In this document: positions 7,165-12,400 of the stretch, piece after piece
How positions within the stretch are numbered: position 1 is the stretch's first letter
How the letters are laid out: each line of letters begins with the position of its first letter
Assembly (NCBI GenBank): GCA_002493835.1
Contig: DLAA01000072.1
Coordinates: 1 to 12,400, forward strand
Direction of reading: 5' to 3'
DNA length: 12,400 bases
Source: Lachnospiraceae bacterium UBA7060
Lineage (GTDB): Bacteria > Bacillota > Clostridia > Lachnospirales > Lachnospiraceae
Program-made: the position numbers and the translations under genes
Notes under the pieces: model-generated
The model's input: only the letters and a program-made list of their open reading frames with translations
Databases searched by the model: none
What the model was told of the DNA's origin: nothing

Positions 7165-8187
7165 TTAATTCTCATCCTGCGTGATCAGAATCGGATCCAC
7201 AAATTCCTCAATGATTGCCACTTCGCCAGGCTTTTCCCCGTTCTGATGTGCTTTTACCAAGAGCTCCAGAGATCTTGCCGCCACACCTGCCGGATCTTGT
7301 GCCACAGTCGCAGTCAGATTCCCTGCCTTCACAGACTCGATCGCATCACTGTTTCCGTCCGTACCGACCACAATGATGTCTTTACCCGAATTCTGGACAG
7401 CCTCCTGCGCACCCATCGCCATGGTGTCGTTGCAGCAATAGATCGCTTTCAGGTTTTCATTTTTACTGATCAAATTGGTCGCCAAATCGTATGCCTTTGT
7501 CTTGTCCCAGTCTGCGGGCTGACTGTCTACGATATTGAGCCCTGCTGCCTCAAACGCCGCCTGACATCCCGCTTTTCTCTTCTCCCCGGAGGTTGCGCCC
7601 GCTTTTCCTTCGATGATTGCTACCTCGTCGCCGGCTGAAAGTAAAGAGGCAATATATTCGCCCGCCGTCTTCCCTACAAACTCATTATCCGTCGTGACAA
7701 AACTTACCAAAGAACCGCCCGCTGCCGTCAAATTCTCATCGTTTACTCTCTCATCAATATCCGCTACCAGATATCCCTTTTCATTCGCTTCCACAATTGT
7801 ATTCACCAAATTCGAATCTGATAAGGGCGCCACTGCGAATCCGACATACTCGCCGGACTGGATCATGGTCTCAAACACATTCATCTGTCCCTCCACATCA
7901 TCCTCAGAATTTGCTGCCAGAACTTCCACCTCTACGCCAAGTTCCGCCGCCTTTTCCTCCGCACCCTTCTGGGCCGACTGCCAGAATTCGGAACTTAAGG
8001 TTTTCAACACAACGCCGTACTTTTCCCCGCCTGCAGGAGCCGTTTCTTCCGCTTGTGCCTCAGCCGCCCCGTCTGTCTGCTCCGGTGCCGTCGTCTGTGT
8101 CTTTTCTGTCCCGGCACCGCCGCATCCTGTAAGAACAACCGTTGTCATTGCCGCTGTGAGTAACATACTGATCATTTTCTTTTTCAT
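7165..8187 (-). CDS. alsB: D-allose-binding lipoprotein of sugar ABC transporter, AlsB-like
   Basis: A 340-aa extracellular solute-binding protein of the ribose-binding-protein fold. It has a lipoprotein signal peptide (MKKK, hydrophobic 5-19, lipobox LTGC with C22 as the lipidated Cys). A flexible Ala/Thr/Glu-rich linker (about 23-54) precedes two Rossmann-like lobes. Long stretches match E. coli AlsB as I remember it: YGVVLKTLSSEFW (57-69), VAPLSDSNLV (119-128), AAGGSLVSFVTTDN (155-168), EVAIIEGKAGATSGEKR (188-204), SQPADWDKTKAYDLATN (222-238), KAIYCCNDTMAMG (247-259) and TATVAQDP (292-299). The similarity is much closer than to RbsB, so D-allose is the best ligand guess, with D-allulose or ribose as alternatives. 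AGGAGG sits seven bases before the ATG, the strongest ribosome binding site of the operon, consistent with high expression of a binding protein. Confidence 0.88.
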   Translation of the reverse strand: MKKKMISMLLTAAMTTVVLTGCGGAGTEKTQTTAPEQTDGAAEAQAEETAPAGGEKYGVVLKTLSSEFWQSAQKGAEEKAAELGVEVEVLAANSEDDVEGQMNVFETMIQSGEYVGFAVAPLSDSNLVNTIVEANEKGYLVADIDERVNDENLTAAGGSLVSFVTTDNEFVGKTAGEYIASLLSAGDEVAIIEGKAGATSGEKRKAGCQAAFEAAGLNIVDSQPADWDKTKAYDLATNLISKNENLKAIYCCNDTMAMGAQEAVQNSGKDIIVVGTDGNSDAIESVKAGNLTATVAQDPAGVAARSLELLVKAHQNGEKPGEVAIIEEFVDPILITQDEN

Positions 8188-8222
8188 TTTGAATCCTCCT
8201 AATTTTCACTATCGTTGGGTTT

Positions 8223-9563
8223 TCAGATACTTACCGCTTCTTTTAAGCTCAGCATTCCCGCCGCAATCATGCCGGAAAGTGCCGCGCCGTAAGCCGCCTC
8301 CTCTTCATGCTCCGCCATCTGCAGGCTCATTTTAAACTTTTTGCCCATGATTTCCTGTAAATACCGGTTCTTTCGGATGCCGTTGCCCGAAGCGACAATC
8401 TTGCCTTTCGGCATCCGCATCCCCTTTTCCATTTTTCCATACAGTCCATAAAGTTCCTGTGCCATCCCGTCAAGCACACCGTAAATAAGAGCCTGCGGTG
8501 TAAAGTTATCCACGCTGACATTTTTTATGGAGCCTCTTTTTTCCGGATTTTCCCTTGTCCCCGAAAAGGTCGTTTTTACTTTCAGCTTCTCTGTATTTTC
8601 TGCCCTGCTGCCTAAAAGCTTCTCCATCACGGCATAGTGGTCGGTTTCCTTCATCCCTGCGGCCTCCGCATAGCTTCTGAAAAATTGTTCCAGCGCTGCG
8701 TACGCACGCCCGCCGCAGAGAGACGAGCCAGCTAAAAGATAGTACCCCTTCGCAAAGGGTCTCGCTTCAATCCCCTTTGTCTCAAAAAAATCCTTTGTCA
8801 GCGCAGACACCTGCCCGCCTGTTCCCATGTTTACCAGAATGGAATCCGCCGCGTTTTCCACAGATCCAAGAAAACCTGCTTGATTGTCACCTATGGCTGT
8901 TCCGATCGGAATCCCCTTGTAACTGCCAATACAGGTGAAGTCCTCCGCCACCTCTGGCAAAAGCGATATGTCAGCTCCCGCCTTCTTCAGCGTTTCCCTC
9001 AGAAAAACACCCCTCCTGGCATCATACAAACCAAGGCTTGCAGCATTGCTACTGTGTACTAACGGCGTCTTCCGGCCTGTCAGCCGCATACCCAGATAAT
9101 CCATGATCGTACAAAGTTGTGAAGCCCCTTTAGGCACCAGCCCCTGTCTGCAGTTATAAAGATGTGTCACAAGTCCATATCCGCTGTACGCCTTCACAGA
9201 AAACTCTTCCTTCAAGATTTCACAGACACTTCTGCCGCCTTCATCGACCAGATTCCCTCTGCCGTCCTGCCACGTATACAGAGGACTGATATGCTTTCCT
9301 TCTTCATTTAGATACACAATGCCGTGCATCTGTCCGGTCAGCCCAATCACCCGGATATCGCTGTATTCCTCAAAGATCTCATCCAAAAGCTTACCAGCCT
9401 TCTTAAGAATGATATCCGGATTTTGAATCTTCTCCCACGCAAATTTTGTCTGTATAAAGCTTTCGTTTGCAATGGTGTAAGATCTTTCTATCTTCCGTCC
9501 CTCTGCCTCCACGATCACCGCACTGATTGTTGTCGTGCCAATGTCAAGTCCCAGTGCTCTCAT
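8223..9563 (-). CDS. FGGY-family carbohydrate kinase, sedoheptulokinase/xylulokinase-like
   Basis: A 446-aa ATP-dependent sugar kinase of the actin-like fold. Seen: phosphate-1 loop DIGTTT (7-12), GQMHG (77-81), YTWQDGRG (96-103), SNAASLGLYD (172-181), GDNQAG (225-230) with D226 as expected catalytic base, phosphate-2 loop NMGTGGQ (245-251) and an adenosine segment ASGNGIRKN (391-399). The GQMHG...TWQDGR...NAAS combination is closest in my memory to sedoheptulokinase rather than xylulokinase proper, so a 2-ketose substrate is likely. Behind an allulose 3-epimerase it could phosphorylate D-fructose or D-allulose; this is inference. It is the first full-length gene of the operon, 35 nt ahead of the binding-protein gene. 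The ATG at 9563 uses an AGGTG ribosome binding site supplied by hairpin element A. Confidence 0.85.
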   Translation of the reverse strand: MRALGLDIGTTTISAVIVEAEGRKIERSYTIANESFIQTKFAWEKIQNPDIILKKAGKLLDEIFEEYSDIRVIGLTGQMHGIVYLNEEGKHISPLYTWQDGRGNLVDEGGRSVCEILKEEFSVKAYSGYGLVTHLYNCRQGLVPKGASQLCTIMDYLGMRLTGRKTPLVHSSNAASLGLYDARRGVFLRETLKKAGADISLLPEVAEDFTCIGSYKGIPIGTAIGDNQAGFLGSVENAADSILVNMGTGGQVSALTKDFFETKGIEARPFAKGYYLLAGSSLCGGRAYAALEQFFRSYAEAAGMKETDHYAVMEKLLGSRAENTEKLKVKTTFSGTRENPEKRGSIKNVSVDNFTPQALIYGVLDGMAQELYGLYGKMEKGMRMPKGKIVASGNGIRKNRYLQEIMGKKFKMSLQMAEHEEEAAYGAALSGMIAAGMLSLKEAVSI

Positions 9564-9627
9564 GCTTCACCTCATTTCTGCGCTGCTTTATTGCACAAAT
9601 CTCGTGATTGAAAAATTTAATTTTCAA
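9544..9627 (-). CDS. Possible 27-codon leader ORF with orphan strong ribosome binding site
   Basis: An excellent ribosome binding site AAAGGAGGAG (9644-9635) lies about 70 nt upstream of the kinase ATG, too far to serve it. Seven bases downstream is TTG (9627). It opens a 27-codon frame (MKIKFFNHEI...) through the leader hairpin and past the kinase start, ending at TGA 9546-9544. The frame overlaps the kinase start out of phase, a layout that allows translational coupling. The alternative is that this was the kinase's original ribosome binding site and repeat element A was inserted between it and the start codon. There is no family similarity I can recognise, so treat it as a candidate only. 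Confidence 0.3.
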   Translation of the reverse strand: MKIKFFNHEICAIKQRRNEVKHESTGT

Positions 9628-9629
9628 TC
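9568..9629 (-). repeat. Leader hairpin element with built-in ribosome binding site (copy A)
   Basis: Lies in the 5' leader of the operon. A 9-bp inverted repeat GATTGAAAA/TTTTCAATC (9606-9614 with 9621-9629) forms the upstream end. GCACAAAT (9593-9600) matches the same module in copy B (3148-3155). The downstream end ACCTCATTTCTGCGCTGCTT (from 9569, plus strand) matches copy C at 18 of 20 positions. It provides the ribosome binding site of the FGGY kinase gene. No U-run follows the hairpin in the transcript direction. Confidence 0.6.
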
Positions 9630-9655
9630 TTTTTCTCCTCCTTTCCCCGAATCCC

Positions 9656-9712
9656 CATTGATGGGTAATCGTTTTCCCTTGTAAATATAGAGTAAACGAT
9701 TACCCATCAATG
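9656..9712. promoter_or_regulatory. Double LacI-family operator, perfect 19-bp inverted repeat
   Basis: Arms CATTGATGGGTAATCGTTT (9656-9674) and its exact complement (9694-9712) are separated by 19 nt. Each arm holds one imperfectly palindromic LacI-type site centred on CG: GGGTAATCGTTTTCC (9663-9677) and GGGTAATCGTTTACT (minus strand, 9705-9691). The centres are 27 bp apart. One site lies in the -35/-10 spacer of the operon promoter and the other around the transcript start, a repression layout. A third copy with one mismatch lies at the lacI gene start (10881-10895). This links the adjacent LacI protein to these sites by inference. Confidence 0.75.
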
Positions 9713-9718
9713 TGTCAA
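9684..9718 (-). promoter_or_regulatory. Putative promoter of the sugar operon
   Basis: On the minus strand a perfect -35 TTGACA spans 9718-9713. The -10 is ambiguous: TACTCT (9694-9689) gives an 18-nt spacer but a poor hexamer. TATATT (9689-9684) is a better hexamer, but with this -35 the spacer would be 23 nt; it could instead pair with CATTGA (9712-9707) at 17 nt. Either way the double operator overlaps the promoter and leaves a leader of roughly 115 nt. The 9720-9832 stretch upstream is A/T-rich and shows nothing else I can support. Confidence 0.6.
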
Positions 9719-9832
9719 TATTTTTTTCATTTTTCCCTTTATCTTTATGTATTATTCACATTTTTAATTTTGATTTTTGTGCGATATGCACGAATATTAC
9801 CTGATCTGCTTTACAGAAGTTCCTAATTGGAT

Positions 9833-9877
9833 AAAAACTGTGACATGCCTGCATTCTTATACATCCATGTCACAGTT
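9833..9877 (-). terminator. Rho-independent terminator of the lacI-family gene
   Basis: A perfect 12-bp inverted repeat AACTGTGACATG/CATGTCACAGTT (9836-9847 with 9866-9877) begins two bases after the regulator's stop codon. On the minus strand the stem runs into a T-run (GTTTTTAT). It separates the regulator transcript from the sugar operon, which therefore needs its own promoter. Confidence 0.85.
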
Positions 9878-9878
9878 C

Positions 9879-10877
9879 TCATACGGTCTCTCTCTCTATC
9901 AATTCCATACTTAAGATATAAGTCCTCTTTTCCTGATCCCCTTTCATCATCTTAACTACTGCATTCGATGCAAGACTCCCATATTTCAAGTAATCCTGCC
10001 TCACTGTGGTCAATGCCGGCGTAACTCTTGCGCTCAACGGTATATCATCGATGCCGACAATGGAAACGTCCCGAGGGATTTTCACACCTCTTTCATGAAA
10101 ATACTGCAGTGCACCAATTGCCAAAATATCGGAAGAATAGAAAATAGCATCCGGCCTTTCCGGACTCTCCCATATTTCCTTGGTAATCCGAAATCCATGA
10201 TCCATATCCACATTTTCTACCTGATAGATCAGTTCCTCCCCGCCTGGAATGCCATAATCATATAAAGCCTGCCTGTAACCATTCAGACGCTTTTCCTGTG
10301 TGGCAATTGTCCTGGCATGCAGAACGATGGCAATGCGCTTCCGCCCTGCCCTAATCAGCCGCTGTGCCGCCAGATACCCACCCTGATAATTGTCGCCTCC
10401 AATAAAGCAGGAACCCCGATCCCCGTTTACGAATTCCGGTTTCCGGTCAATATAGACCGCCGGTATACCCCGAATCGGCTCAATTTTCTGGTCACCACTG
10501 ACATAAATGATGCCGCCCACGCGCATGGCCTTCAACGTTTCAATATACTGTTTCTCTCTCTCCATGCTTTCATTCGTATCGCAGATCACGGCCATATAGC
10601 CTTTTTCCAGAAGATCCGTCTCTATTTTTCTGGCAATATAAGAAAAGAATTCGTTCGTAATATCTGGTACAATCACGCCTACCACCTGCGCCTTGTCCAC
10701 TCGAAGGCTTCTAGCCAATTCGTTCGGGCGATAATTATACGCCTCGATCACTTCCCTCACACGCTGCCCCGTCTCCTCCGAAAAACGTCCGTTCTGGTTG
10801 ATAACTCTCGAGACCGTGGCAACAGAAGTTCCCGCCAGCCTGGCAATCTCCTTAATTGAAATATTTTCCTTTTTCAT
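9879..10877 (-). CDS. LacI-family transcriptional regulator of the sugar operon
   Basis: A 332-aa DNA-binding sugar sensor. The N-terminal helix-turn-helix is ISIKEIARLAGTSVATVSRV (6-25). The hinge segment NELARSLRV (52-60) keeps the Asn, Ala-Arg and Leu that bind the minor groove at a central CG. A periplasmic-binding-protein-like effector domain follows (VVGVIVPDITNEFF from 65; GGDNYQGGYLAAQ; YSSDILAIGAL; SIVGIDDIPLS). Start chosen at ATG 10877, with AAAGG nine to ten bases upstream and a promoter whose transcript would start near 10899. An ATG at 10898 would sit almost at the transcript's first base, with GAGG too close. It is the likely repressor of the operon and of itself, since three near-identical operators are present. 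The effector is unknown; D-allose or D-allulose, or a phosphate of these, would fit. Confidence 0.88.
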   Translation of the reverse strand: MKKENISIKEIARLAGTSVATVSRVINQNGRFSEETGQRVREVIEAYNYRPNELARSLRVDKAQVVGVIVPDITNEFFSYIARKIETDLLEKGYMAVICDTNESMEREKQYIETLKAMRVGGIIYVSGDQKIEPIRGIPAVYIDRKPEFVNGDRGSCFIGGDNYQGGYLAAQRLIRAGRKRIAIVLHARTIATQEKRLNGYRQALYDYGIPGGEELIYQVENVDMDHGFRITKEIWESPERPDAIFYSSDILAIGALQYFHERGVKIPRDVSIVGIDDIPLSARVTPALTTVRQDYLKYGSLASNAVVKMMKGDQEKRTYILSMELIERETV

Positions 10878-10880
10878 ATC

Positions 10881-10895
10881 GGGTAATCCTTTACT
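10881..10895. promoter_or_regulatory. Third operator copy, autoregulatory site of the lacI-family gene
   Basis: GGGTAATCCTTTACT differs at a single position from the operator at 9691-9705 (GGGTAATCGTTTACT), and the flanks also resemble it. It covers about +5 to +19 of the predicted regulator transcript and includes the ribosome binding site region. Bound repressor could therefore block its own transcription. Confidence 0.65.
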
Positions 10896-10905
10896 CATTT
10901 CCTCT

Positions 10906-10935
10906 ATTCTAACATAGATTCCCGAAACATAACAA
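10906..10935 (-). promoter_or_regulatory. Promoter of the lacI-family gene
   Basis: On the minus strand, an extended -10 TGTTAGAAT with hexamer TAGAAT (10911-10906) lies 18 nt from a -35 TTGTTA (10935-10930). The predicted start near 10899 leaves about a 22-nt leader before ATG 10877. No convincing terminator is visible between the upstream membrane-protein gene (stop at 10979) and this promoter. Confidence 0.6.
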
Positions 10936-10978
10936 CTCTATTTTTTCAATAGCACCCTCTCCGCATTTTTCAAAATAT

Positions 10979-11659
10979 TTAGAATAGTAATTGTAATCCC
11001 ATAACAATTATCCATATATATGCACAGGTCTTAGGAATCATTAATATTCCAATTCTGGGCATTTTCTTGCTCAGCAGTGTTACCGGCAGATAGCATCCAA
11101 AAGAAATAATTATAGCAGCTGCCATTCTAGTCATATGATATCCGTATGCATTACCAGAAATAACATACAGAATGACTACGCCAATTCCTGTAACAGCAAA
11201 TACTGCATTCCTGATAATGGATAATTTCAAATTTCCTTCATCACTGCACCAGTTATTCTGCGGCAGGAAACAAATTGCAATTCTGATAATTGCAGAAACC
11301 CAAATAATACTTTCTAACACAACAGGTGCTTCCATTTCATAGAAAGTATATTTCCAAATATAAAGTAGGATAATATAGAATACTGTCATTGTAATAGAGG
11401 AAATTTGAAGCCCAATTCCAAGTAGTTTCTTGATTTTATCGCTGCTTCCTTTTATTGCTCTAAACACACGAGGAACTAGATGAAATGCATCTCCTCCGCA
11501 AAGAGTTAATGTCAATATCCCGTAAAGAACAAATAACACATTGCCTTTTGAAAAAGCAAAAAACAAGATGCCCGCAATCAAATCAAACATTAAATAACAG
11601 ACGTCGAATATTGCCTCCATCAAGTCTGGTACACGTGGTTTATAAGTATTTTTTGTCAT
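10979..11659 (-). CDS. Unrecognised multi-pass membrane protein
   Basis: A 226-aa protein that I do not recognise. About seven hydrophobic stretches can be seen, near 16-37, 39-57, 79-102, 113-132, 149-168, 175-196 and 205-225, with short charged loops. Notable is GGDAFHLVPRV (55-65) after the second segment, where Asp, His and Arg sit close to the membrane and may be functional. Start chosen at ATG 11659 with AGGGGA ten bases upstream. A TTG at 11698 would add 13 residues and has a weaker site. The gene follows marR by 109 nt without a clear terminator, so the MarR protein probably controls it. Base composition is noticeably more A/T-rich than in the sugar operon. A small-molecule exporter or stress-linked membrane protein is only a guess from the MarR neighbourhood. 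Confidence 0.75.
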   Translation of the reverse strand: MTKNTYKPRVPDLMEAIFDVCYLMFDLIAGILFFAFSKGNVLFVLYGILTLTLCGGDAFHLVPRVFRAIKGSSDKIKKLLGIGLQISSITMTVFYIILLYIWKYTFYEMEAPVVLESIIWVSAIIRIAICFLPQNNWCSDEGNLKLSIIRNAVFAVTGIGVVILYVISGNAYGYHMTRMAAAIIISFGCYLPVTLLSKKMPRIGILMIPKTCAYIWIIVMGLQLLF

Positions 11660-11768
11660 GGTATTAAAGTCCCCTTTTCCAATAGTCCTGCATAACAAAA
11701 CTTATTTTAAAACTACGCTGACTTTGCGAAACAGCCTCTGCTGCTGAGCTCTAGAAGTACTTCTCACA

Positions 11769-12200
11769 CTACTGTCTGTCTTTTAAACAGTTTTCAGCAT
11801 TATTACAGATCTTGCTAAAAACAGACTTACACATAACTATCTCTTCTTCTGTAAGCCCCCGAAACATATTTTGTACAAACTCTTTCTGTACATTTAGTCC
11901 CGCTTCAATAATTTTCTGTGCAGAATCTAACAATATTATTTCGATATGCTTCTTATTATCTTCACAAAGTTTCTTCTCAACTAATCCCTTATTTTCAAGT
12001 AATCTAAGTGAAGTCGAAACATGCGATTTTGTAGATTTACGAACCTTAACAATATCAGCCGCAGTATTATACAGCGGATTATTATATAAAAACATCAGTA
12101 TGTCATATTCCATTTGAGTCAATTCGTATTGTTCACATACTGACCGTGTAAGTGTTTCATAATAACAGGTAATTGTCTTATGCCGGTCCCAAAAATGCAT
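11769..12200 (-). CDS. MarR-family transcriptional regulator
   Basis: A 143-aa winged-helix dimeric repressor, the usual MarR length. The N-terminal dimerisation helix is at about 5-25. The fold core is LTQMEYDILMFLYNNP (27-42), then TAADIVKVRKSTKSHVSTSLRLLENKGLVEK (46-76), where KSHVSTSLRLLENKG is the recognition helix region. The wing at 80-90 reads EDNKKHIEIIL, with Lys where many members have the Asp-x-Arg arginine. A C-terminal dimerisation helix follows from about 103. ATG 12200 has GGAAG about six bases upstream. It is preceded by a perfect consensus promoter and a 20-bp palindrome, so autorepression is likely. The next gene downstream encodes a membrane protein, a common MarR target. 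The ligand is unknown. Confidence 0.85.
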   Translation of the reverse strand: MHFWDRHKTITCYYETLTRSVCEQYELTQMEYDILMFLYNNPLYNTAADIVKVRKSTKSHVSTSLRLLENKGLVEKKLCEDNKKHIEIILLDSAQKIIEAGLNVQKEFVQNMFRGLTEEEIVMCKSVFSKICNNAENCLKDRQ

Positions 12201-12217
12201 TATTTCTTCCGCCTCTT

Positions 12218-12237
12218 ATCGTTCTATTTAGAACGAT
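12218..12237. promoter_or_regulatory. Palindromic operator upstream of marR-family gene
   Basis: ATCGTTCTATTTAGAACGAT is a perfect 9-bp inverted repeat around a 2-nt centre. It overlaps the end of the -10 hexamer and the transcript start, 18-37 bases upstream of the ATG. Size, symmetry and position fit autorepression by a MarR dimer. Confidence 0.7.
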
Positions 12238-12264
12238 TATATACTCTATTTGACTTTCTGTCAA
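12236..12264 (-). promoter_or_regulatory. Consensus sigma-A promoter of marR-family gene
   Basis: On the minus strand, TTGACA (12264-12259), a 17-nt spacer and TATAAT (12241-12236) match the consensus at all twelve bases. A small inverted repeat TTGAC/GTCAA (12250-12254 with 12260-12264) overlaps the -35. Such a strong promoter implies that repression sets expression. Confidence 0.85.
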
Positions 12265-12328
12265 TCGAGCAGCGGAGAAAAGCACTTGGCGAAAAATGTA
12301 ACCAAGTGTAACCACAAAATCAACGCAC

Positions 12329-12369
12329 TAAAAAATCGGGAACCCCCGTAAAATGGCGGTTTCCCGATT
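12329..12369 (-). terminator. Rho-independent terminator after tRNA-Gly
   Basis: An inverted repeat AATCGGGAA/TTCCCGATT (12334-12342 with 12361-12369), extended inward by a C/G-rich part with a bulge and a mismatch, is followed on the minus strand by a run of six T. It lies about 10 nt after the tRNA 3' end. The 12201-12328 stretch holds only the marR control region and a weak inverted repeat CACTTGG/CCAAGTG (12283-12289 with 12302-12308). Confidence 0.85.
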
Positions 12370-12379
12370 AAAAGAAAAG

Positions 12380-12400
12380 AGCGGGTGATGGGAATCGAAC
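12380..12400 (-). tRNA. tRNA 3' end (partial, probably tRNA-Gly)
   Basis: On the minus strand the window starts inside a T-arm: GTTCGATT, stem CCCAT, acceptor 3' strand CACCCGC and discriminator T at 12380. CCA is not encoded. An implied GCGGGTG 5' acceptor strand and a U discriminator are typical of bacterial tRNA-Gly. The anticodon lies outside the window. Confidence 0.8.

Noticed and set aside
9564..9682. Metabolite riboswitch in the operon leader
   Set aside because: The leader has only a short hairpin and shared repeat motifs. I see no known riboswitch core and no terminator/antiterminator pair.
9656..9712. CcpA (cre) catabolite sites instead of a local operator
   Set aside because: The core GGGTAATCGTTTACT lacks the cre pattern at key positions. 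It is repeated only at this operon and at the adjacent regulator's leader, which favours the local LacI-family protein.

Overview
The window looks like a chromosomal segment of an anaerobic Clostridia-type Firmicute, most likely Lachnospiraceae. The reasons are strong AGGAGG-type ribosome binding sites, TTGACA/TATAAT promoters, a Gram-positive style lipoprotein solute-binding protein, and a clostridial-type D-allulose (psicose) 3-epimerase. This placement is inferred from sequence character, not from a database search. Every gene I can support lies on the minus strand, so transcription runs from high to low coordinates. The segment is bounded by two incomplete tRNA genes: a tRNA-Gly 3' end at the right edge and an Arg-like tRNA 5' end at the left edge.

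Right part (about 10.98-12.4 kb): the tRNA-Gly terminator is followed by a MarR-family regulator with a perfect consensus promoter and a 20-bp palindromic operator. Next comes a gene for an unrecognised membrane protein with about seven helices. This pair is visibly more A/T-rich than the rest. Middle (9.56-10.94 kb): a LacI-family regulator with its own promoter, an operator copy over its ribosome binding site and a strong terminator. It is followed by the control region of the main operon, which has a perfect 19-bp inverted repeat made of two more operator copies.

Main operon (9.56 to 0.11 kb, nine genes): FGGY kinase, alsB-like allose-binding lipoprotein, alsA-like ATPase, alsC-like permease, D-allulose/D-tagatose 3-epimerase family protein, VOC-fold protein, two Gfo/Idh/MocA oxidoreductases and an alsK-like ROK kinase. 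The binding protein and ROK kinase resemble E. coli AlsB and AlsK closely, and the B-A-C-epimerase-...-K order echoes the E. coli als operon. I therefore read this as a rare-hexose (D-allose and/or D-allulose) uptake and catabolism operon. It differs from als in four ways: a free-ketose 3-epimerase sits where AlsE (a phosphosugar epimerase) would be, a second kinase of another fold leads the operon, no aldose-ketose isomerase is visible, and a VOC plus two sugar-dehydrogenase genes are inserted before the ROK kinase.

Two structural features stand out. Three near-identical 15-bp sites (GGGTAATCGTTTACT type) tie the LacI regulator to its own promoter and to the operon. In addition, three intergenic leaders inside the operon (before the FGGY kinase, the VOC gene and the first oxidoreductase gene) carry related hairpin-containing elements. 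Each of these ends in a CTCATT(T/C)C motif (GRAATGAG on the coding strand) that supplies the next gene's ribosome binding site.
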